DNA of 64,000 bases from Candidatus Uabimicrobium amorphum. GTDB lineage: Bacteria; Planctomycetota; Uabimicrobiia; Uabimicrobiales; Uabimicrobiaceae. A program made the position numbers and the translations under genes. Where the stretch lies: NCBI RefSeq assembly GCF_009002475.1, contig NZ_AP019860.1, forward strand, positions 5,222,501 through 5,286,500, read 5' to 3'. Under the pieces are notes generated by a model. It was not told the origin of the DNA. It did no database searches and was given only the letters and a program-made list of their open reading frames with translations. The stretch's first letter is position 1, and each line of letters opens with the position of its first letter. Positions 62,242 through 64,000 of this stretch are shown here, piece after piece.

Positions 62242-64000
62242 TTACTTTTGACCACTATACTTTTCAATAAGCAATATTTGACGATGTATCTGTGGATGTG
62301 CTGCGATCTTTTGTAAATTGGGAAAATTTTTGTGTATGTAATTTCGCGTAATCCAAAAACCATTGCGTCGACCACGATCAAGCCGTCGCCGTAGATTGTC
62401 TTTTACAGCATACAGTATATATTTGCGCGCCAACTTTCTGTGATGATTTGCCTCGTCTGTGGTGAGATTTGTATCATTTTGCGCCCTACTTAGGGTATGT
62501 CGTGCCAAAAACAGTGCATAAAAATCTCCCCGAGCGTTTAGTAATAAGTACTTACATATTTCCTGCGCTTGTTTATCGAGCCCTATTTTTCGGTATAATG
62601 TTGCTTGGCGGTTAAGTAACATTGTCGTGCATGACTTTTCCAGGCCAGGTAATGTCGCAGCGATTTGATCATAATTTTTTTGTTGATGGTACAATTCGGC
62701 GAGTTCTATTCTATAACGTGGGTATTTGGGGAGTAGCTCTATTGCTTTTTGTAAATCGTTCACTGCTTGGGCAATGTTATTCTGTGAACGATAGATAACA
62801 GCTCTTTCGTAGTAAAACTTTGCCATTTGCGTTGCAACCATTTTTTGGGAAAGATCCAAATCTTTTGTCAAATCAATCGCGTAGGTCAACCATTTTCCAA
62901 ATAGACGTTGTTTTCCACGGCGACGCAATATCTCTATGTATTCCCCATAGTGGTCTTCTGCGTTTTTGTGAATATACCGTTGCATAACAATTTGCGGCTG
63001 GCTAATGTGAAATTTGAGTATGCTATAGAAGCCTATGGCAGCACCGCGCTTTATACTTTTGTTTTTCGAACGCAGAGCTTGTTTGTACAAACGGTTGCGA
63101 TTTTTTTTCGACAGCAATACTTTTGCGGCCATGGCATTTTCGCGCAGCGAAGGGTAATTTTCTAAACATTTGTTGATAAAGTTTAATTTTTCCCTGGTCG
63201 TAGATTGTTTTAAAAAAACATCGACAAAAGGTAAACGCAGGTATGGTTGCCTCATAAAGACCAACACTGAATTCTGCACTAGTTTTTTGTGTTTCTCCAC
63301 TAGATCAAAGCGATAGTAGTTTAAAGAACTAAAAAACCAACAAGCCCATTGACTTAAAGCGGGTGATGAGTTTTGCAGAATAGAGGGGAATTCTTCTAGC
63401 ATTTTGTTGAATCTTGAGATGTTGTGTACCTTACCTTTTAAATCAAATATGCGCAAAAAATTGGCAATGATATATGTATATACCTGTACGAAAGGGCGGT
63501 TACTTTTCATGATAATGCGTTCTTTTATGTTTGCATAGCTTTGGCTCTTGTTGCAATACCCAAATATGGCACGCAGACCTATATTGTTGGGGGTATCGAT
63601 AAGCGACTCTAAATCTTTTGCAAAATAACGCGTATCAATATCATTGAAATAGTGGAGAAAGTAAAGAGCAGTTGCTCGGACTTTTTCGTTTTTGTCGCGA
63701 AGGCCTTGGCGGTATTCTTTCATGAATTTTTGCGCTTGGCCAGGTATATGCGGGGCACTCCAAAAATAATAATGAGCATATACTCTATGGCTTGGCGACG
63801 AATGCGTCATATTTTCCTTTAAAATTTTCAGGGCTTCGTTGTCCTTGCTAATGGCAAAAGCACTTGCCGCAGCATATAACTGGACACGTGGTTTGTTATC
63901 TTTTTTCATGAGGTAGTGTAGAATTTGCAACAGTGCCTCGTTCTGTGAACGCCATGTCTCTCTTTGAATATTATCTTGGTAGTTGACAAGGTAAATGAAT
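62242..64000 (-). CDS. HEAT/TPR-repeat protein, N-terminal part outside window
   Basis: The frame is open to the window edge, so the visible 585 residues are the C-terminal part. The first 380 visible residues are HEAT-like helical repeats (LYAAASAFAISKDNEALKIL, VRATALYFLHYFNDID). About 400-500 holds TPR units (FYYERAVIYRSQNNIAQAVNDLQKAIELLPKYP, IELAELYHQQKNYDQ, NRQATLYRKIGLDKQAQEICKYL). Such solenoids bind other proteins; in planctomycetes they are often fused to kinases, so an N-terminal kinase is possible but not visible. Confidence 0.85.
   Translation of the reverse strand, partial: FIYLVNYQDNIQRETWRSQNEALLQILHYLMKKDNKPRVQLYAAASAFAISKDNEALKILKENMTHSSPSHRVYAHYYFWSAPHIPGQAQKFMKEYRQGLRDKNEKVRATALYFLHYFNDIDTRYFAKDLESLIDTPNNIGLRAIFGYCNKSQSYANIKERIIMKSNRPFVQVYTYIIANFLRIFDLKGKVHNISRFNKMLEEFPSILQNSSPALSQWACWFFSSLNYYRFDLVEKHKKLVQNSVLVFMRQPYLRLPFVDVFLKQSTTREKLNFINKCLENYPSLRENAMAAKVLLSKKNRNRLYKQALRSKNKSIKRGAAIGFYSILKFHISQPQIVMQRYIHKNAEDHYGEYIEILRRRGKQRLFGKWLTYAIDLTKDLDLSQKMVATQMAKFYYERAVIYRSQNNIAQAVNDLQKAIELLPKYPRYRIELAELYHQQKNYDQIAATLPGLEKSCTTMLLNRQATLYRKIGLDKQAQEICKYLLLNARGDFYALFLARHTLSRAQNDTNLTTDEANHHRKLARKYILYAVKDNLRRRLDRGRRNGFWITRNYIHKNFPNLQKIAAHPQIHRQILLIEKYSGQK

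Noticed and set aside
62047..62316. Plus-strand open frame of Arg/Asp/His repeats
   Set aside because: It is created by the hexanucleotide microsatellite and overlaps two well-supported genes on the other strand.

Overview
The window is AT-rich bacterial chromosome that most resembles a planctomycete, possibly a deep-branching, Uabimicrobium-like lineage. That assignment is inferred from gene content only. The content includes five protein-kinase-fold proteins, formylglycine-generating-enzyme (FGE/SUMF1)-fold proteins, a leucine-rich-repeat protein, a cytochrome P450, PQQ-type beta-propellers, GldA/GldFG transport genes and many lineage-specific secreted proteins. Start codons are mostly ATG, with some TTG, and have clear AGGAG-type ribosome sites. 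Stem-loops, often without a long T run, close convergent gene pairs.

Layout. 1-1.6 kb: 3' part of a 23S rRNA gene, a 5S rRNA gene and a terminator. 1.6-5.3 kb: a small accessory region marked by a dispersed 19-bp repeat (TGAGTCTGACACCCATTTC-like). It holds a PadR regulator coupled to a membrane protein, and a tandem pair of FGE-fold proteins that are nearly identical except for a hypervariable C-terminal patch. 5.4-18.1 kb, mostly plus strand: an LRR protein sharing its N-terminal module with the FGE pair, an SGNH hydrolase, DoxX (minus strand), several secreted or membrane proteins of unknown function, a Tat-exported alkaline-phosphatase-superfamily protein and a P450. 18.4-26.6 kb, minus strand: a macro-domain-like protein, an EEP-family hydrolase, an ABC exporter, a CheR-type methyltransferase and a large SNF2 helicase. 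26.8-32 kb: a zinc metalloprotease, a carboxypeptidase remnant, and a kinase separated from its beta-propeller by an A-tract frameshift. 32-41.3 kb, minus strand: a HEAT/CARDB-like protein, a MATE pump and a GldA-GldFG-DUF4340 operon. 41.6-51.1 kb: an epimerase, an RND efflux pair, a LysE exporter and dnaE. 51.2-60.7 kb: four more kinase-fold genes flanking an IS4-family element and a two-gene operon that encodes a triple-SPFH (slipin-like) protein and a retron-type reverse transcriptase. 60.7-64 kb: pyroglutamyl peptidase, a methyltransferase, a hexanucleotide microsatellite and a HEAT/TPR protein running off the window.

The best candidate for an undescribed system is the SPFH x3 + retron-type RT operon (55042-57544). 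Its 520-bp upstream gap contains plausible ncRNA structure, and the operon is flanked by kinase genes and an IS element. The FGE/FGE/LRR cluster with its shared pentapeptide-like N-terminus and hypervariable C-terminus is the second candidate.
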